From contig CAZMGG010000198.1 in NCBI GenBank assembly GCA_964565715.1, positions 1 through 7,369 on the forward strand: a DNA stretch of 7,369 nt. The letters are read 5' to 3'. Numbering within the stretch: the stretch's first letter is position 1; each line of letters starts with the position of its first letter. Shown here piece after piece: positions 5,642 to 7,369 of the stretch. This DNA comes from CAZMGG01 sp964565715 (GTDB lineage: Bacteria; Planctomycetota; UBA1135; UBA2386). A program made the translations under genes and the position numbers. The notes under the pieces are model-generated. The model searched no databases, was not told the DNA's origin, and saw nothing but the letters and a program-made list of their open reading frames with translations.

Positions 5642-6777
5642 AGGAACATGTCCTTCATCTTCTCGAGGATCGTCTTCTTGCCGCCCTTCTTGCGCCGGCC
5701 CTCCTCCAGTTCGTCGAACTCCAGCAGCAGCTTCTCCTGCTCCGCGGTGAGTTTCTTCGGCACGTCGACCTGGACGTGCACCACCAGGCTGCCGCGGCCG
5801 TAGCCGTCGGGCCGCGGCAGGCCGTGGTTGCGCACCCGCAGGCGCTCGCCGGGCTGGGTGCCGGCGGGGACCTTCAGCACCACGGTCTCGCCGGTGATGG
5901 TGGGGATCTCCAGCTCGTCGCCGAGCGCCGCCTGGCGGAACGAGATGCGGCCCTGGGTGAGGAGATCGTCACCGGCGCGCACGAACAGCGGGTGCGGCTG
6001 CACGTGGATCACCACCACCAGGTCGCCGGGCGGGCCGCCCTGCTCGCCGGGCTCGCCCTGGCCCTGGATCCGTTCGACGTGGCCTTCCTGGATGCCGGCG
6101 GGGATCTGGATGGTGATCGGCACGTCCTTCGGGACGCTGCCGCTGCCGCGGCACTTCGGGCACGGGTCGGTGATCCGCTCGCCGTGGCCGTGGCAGTCGG
6201 GGCAGGTCTGCTGCACGGCGAAGAAGCCCTGGCTGCGCACGATCTGGCCGCGGCCGTTGCAGGTCGCGCAGCGCTTGCGGCCGGTGCCGGGCTTGCTGCC
6301 GCTGCCGCCGCACGGCTCGCAGGGCTCCGGTCGCTTGATCTCGATGGTCTTCTTGCTGCCGGTGGCGACCTCCTCGAGGGTCAGCACGAGATCGACCTTC
6401 AGGCTGGCGCCGCGCCGGCCGCCGCCGCGGCGGCCGCCGCCGAAGAACTGCTCGAAGAAGCCGCCGCCGCCGCGGCCGCCGCCGAACATCTCGCCGAAGG
6501 CGGCGAAGATGTCCTCGACGTTGGCGAAGCCGCCGCCGCCGGCCTGGCCATCGACGCCGGCGTGGCCGAAGCGGTCGTAGCGCGAGCGCTTGTCCTGGTC
6601 GGACAGCACCGCGTAGGCCTCGGCGGCCTCCTTGAAGCGCTGCTCGGCATGGGCATCGCCGGGCGTGCGGTCCGGGTGGTTCTCGAGGGCCAGCTTGCGG
6701 TAGGCCTTCTTGATCGAGTCGGCATCGGCGTCGCGGGGCACGCCGAGCACCTCGTAGTAGTCGCGCTTGCTGGCCAT
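5638..6777 (-). CDS. dnaJ: DnaJ, type I (A) J-domain co-chaperone
   Basis: It binds unfolded clients, hands them to DnaK and stimulates DnaK ATP hydrolysis. It has 379 residues, the standard full length. Domains: J-domain 1-70 (RDYYEVLGV, HPD at 34-36, RYDRFG at 66-71); Gly/Phe-rich linker about 76-123, including a DIF motif (89-91) and an Arg-rich end; beta-sandwich domains with the zinc region between; four CxxCxGxG repeats at 153-160, 170-177, 192-199 and 206-213, all intact; C-terminal domain to about 340 (QPGERLRVRNHGLP at 308-321); then a charged dimer/C-tail (341-379). The ATG at 6777 gives the canonical MASKRDYYEVLGV start, although no Shine-Dalgarno site is seen. It lies 94 bases after groEL and overlaps grpE by four bases. 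The order dnaJ then grpE with no dnaK between is unlike the common grpE-dnaK-dnaJ layout. Confidence 0.97.
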   Translation of the reverse strand: MASKRDYYEVLGVPRDADADSIKKAYRKLALENHPDRTPGDAHAEQRFKEAAEAYAVLSDQDKRSRYDRFGHAGVDGQAGGGGFANVEDIFAAFGEMFGGGRGGGGFFEQFFGGGRRGGGRRGASLKVDLVLTLEEVATGSKKTIEIKRPEPCEPCGGSGSKPGTGRKRCATCNGRGQIVRSQGFFAVQQTCPDCHGHGERITDPCPKCRGSGSVPKDVPITIQIPAGIQEGHVERIQGQGEPGEQGGPPGDLVVVIHVQPHPLFVRAGDDLLTQGRISFRQAALGDELEIPTITGETVVLKVPAGTQPGERLRVRNHGLPRPDGYGRGSLVVHVQVDVPKKLTAEQEKLLLEFDELEEGRRKKGGKKTILEKMKDMFL

Positions 6778-6832
6778 GGCGGGGGGAACGAAGGCGCCCG
6801 GGCCGCCGATGCTGCCGGCGGGCGCCGGGGTC

Positions 6833-6838
6833 AGTATC
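6833..6838 (-). promoter_or_regulatory. Possible -10 element of the dnaJ-grpE-zinc ribbon unit
   Basis: Read leftward this is GATACT, the same hexamer (inside CGATACT) found just before the amidotransferase gene, here 55 bases before the dnaJ ATG. It is the only AT-containing spot in the 94-base spacer (6778-6871). No good -35 partner is present, and neither a CIRCE inverted repeat nor a sigma-32-like promoter is visible. Speculative. Confidence 0.25.
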
Positions 6839-6864
6839 GGCCGCGCCCGGGCGGCGCCTCCAGG

Positions 6865-6888
6865 CGGGGGCCTACCGGGTGGCCCCCG
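6865..6888 (-). terminator. GC hairpin spanning the groEL stop codon
   Basis: Read leftward, CGGGGGCC (6888-6881) and GGCCCCCG (6872-6865) form a perfect 8-bp stem with an eight-base loop. The TAG stop of groEL (6874-6872) lies at the loop/stem edge. No U-tract follows, so it may be a weak or factor-aided terminator, or a processing/stabilising structure between groEL and dnaJ. Confidence 0.35.
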
Positions 6889-7369
6889 ACACCGCGCTCT
6901 TGTCCTCCGGGATGGAGGTCACCATGGTGTTGGTGGTCAGCATCAGGCCGGCGATGCTGGCGGCGTTCTGCAGCGCCGAACGGACCACCTTGGTCGGGTC
7001 GATGATGCCGGCCTTGATCATGTCGACCCACTGGCCGGTGAGCGCGTCGAAGCCCTCGTTGGGCTTGCGGCCCAGCGCCTCGTCGACCACCACCGAGCCG
7101 TCCTCGCCGGCGTTCTCGGCGATCTGCCGCATCGGCTCCTGGCAGGCCCGCTTGACGATCTCGATGCCGAAGCGGCGATCGCCCTTGGCCTTGCTGCCCT
7201 CCAGGGCCTGGGCCGCCCGCAGCAGCGCGACGCCGCCGCCGGGCACGATGCCCTCCTGCCTGGCGGCGCGGGTCGCGTTGAGCGCGTCCTCGATCCGCTG
7301 CTTCTGCTGCTTCATGTCGGACTCGGTCATCGCGCCGGCGCGGACGATGGCGACGCCGCCGGTCAGCTT
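6872..7369 (-). CDS. groEL: Chaperonin GroEL (60 kDa), C-terminal 165 residues; N-terminal part outside the window
   Basis: GroEL forms the double-ring ATP-driven folding cage used with GroES. The visible part begins at KLTGGVAIVRAGA, which corresponds to roughly residue 370 of the E. coli protein, and covers the end of the apical domain plus the second intermediate and equatorial segments. Seen motifs: RIEDALNATRAA (fragment residues 25-36, with the Asp needed for ATP hydrolysis), EGIVPGGGVALLRA, AENAGEDGSVVV, and IDPTKVVRSALQNAASIAGLMLTT. The reading frame is open across the window edge, so the apparent ATG at 7330 is internal. The C-terminus ends in PEDKSAVSGATR, without the Gly-Gly-Met repeats that hang into the cavity of many GroELs. 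Tail-less forms are often second copies, but that cannot be decided here. It lies 94 bases upstream of dnaJ on the same strand. Whether groES lies further upstream is not visible. Confidence 0.96.
   Translation of the reverse strand, partial: KLTGGVAIVRAGAMTESDMKQQKQRIEDALNATRAARQEGIVPGGGVALLRAAQALEGSKAKGDRRFGIEIVKRACQEPMRQIAENAGEDGSVVVDEALGRKPNEGFDALTGQWVDMIKAGIIDPTKVVRSALQNAASIAGLMLTTNTMVTSIPEDKSAVSGATR

Noticed and set aside
6778..6871. CIRCE element or sigma-32-type heat-shock promoter before dnaJ
   Set aside because: Neither the TTAGCACTC-N9-GAGTGCTAA repeat nor CTTGAAA/CCCCATNT-like boxes can be found in the 94-base spacer.
5332..7005. A 557-codon open frame on the plus strand across grpE, dnaJ and groEL
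   Set aside because: All three genes on the minus strand are unmistakable. The alanine-rich plus-strand translation mirrors their codon bias.

Overview
The window is a GC-rich (about 70% by eye), gene-dense bacterial chromosome segment with no sign of mobile DNA, RNA genes or CRISPR. The mix of genes suggests a Planctomycetota-like bacterium: a large secreted HEXXH-X18-E protein resembling the DUF1570-type families common there, a groEL-dnaJ-grpE string with an FmdB-type zinc ribbon, frequent GTG/TTG starts and few strong Shine-Dalgarno sites. This placement is inference. No marker gene fixes it.

Left part (1-2168): two transcription units diverge from a 34-bp spacer. Leftward run a class I glutamine amidotransferase (TrpG/PabA type) and, one base later, the start of an ABC transporter ATPase that leaves the window. 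Rightward runs a full-length TrkA-type potassium-uptake regulator with two RCK units and no trkH beside it.

Middle part (2199-4569): leftward genes only. One is a 236-residue exported, possibly lipid-anchored protein of unknown function, convergent with trkA. The other is a 530-residue secreted protein with an intact gluzincin zinc site.

Right part (4739-7369): leftward protein-quality-control genes in the order groEL (3' part only), dnaJ, grpE, fmdB-like zinc ribbon. dnaJ and grpE overlap by four bases, and grpE and the zinc ribbon lie nine bases apart, so these three look like one translationally linked unit. DnaJ delivers clients to DnaK and stimulates its ATPase, GrpE exchanges its nucleotide, and GroEL folds proteins in its cage. 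dnaK is not in the window. Hairpins without U-tracts lie after groEL, after the zinc ribbon gene and after the peptidase gene, and may separate transcription units.

I found nothing that clearly amounts to an undescribed system. The items most worth a second look are the dnaK-less dnaJ-grpE-zinc ribbon unit, the GroEL without a GGM tail, the secreted gluzincin with its Gly/Ser/Thr insert, and the very compact divergent promoter region. No gene-free stretch exceeds 300 bases. The longest is 169 bases (4570-4738).
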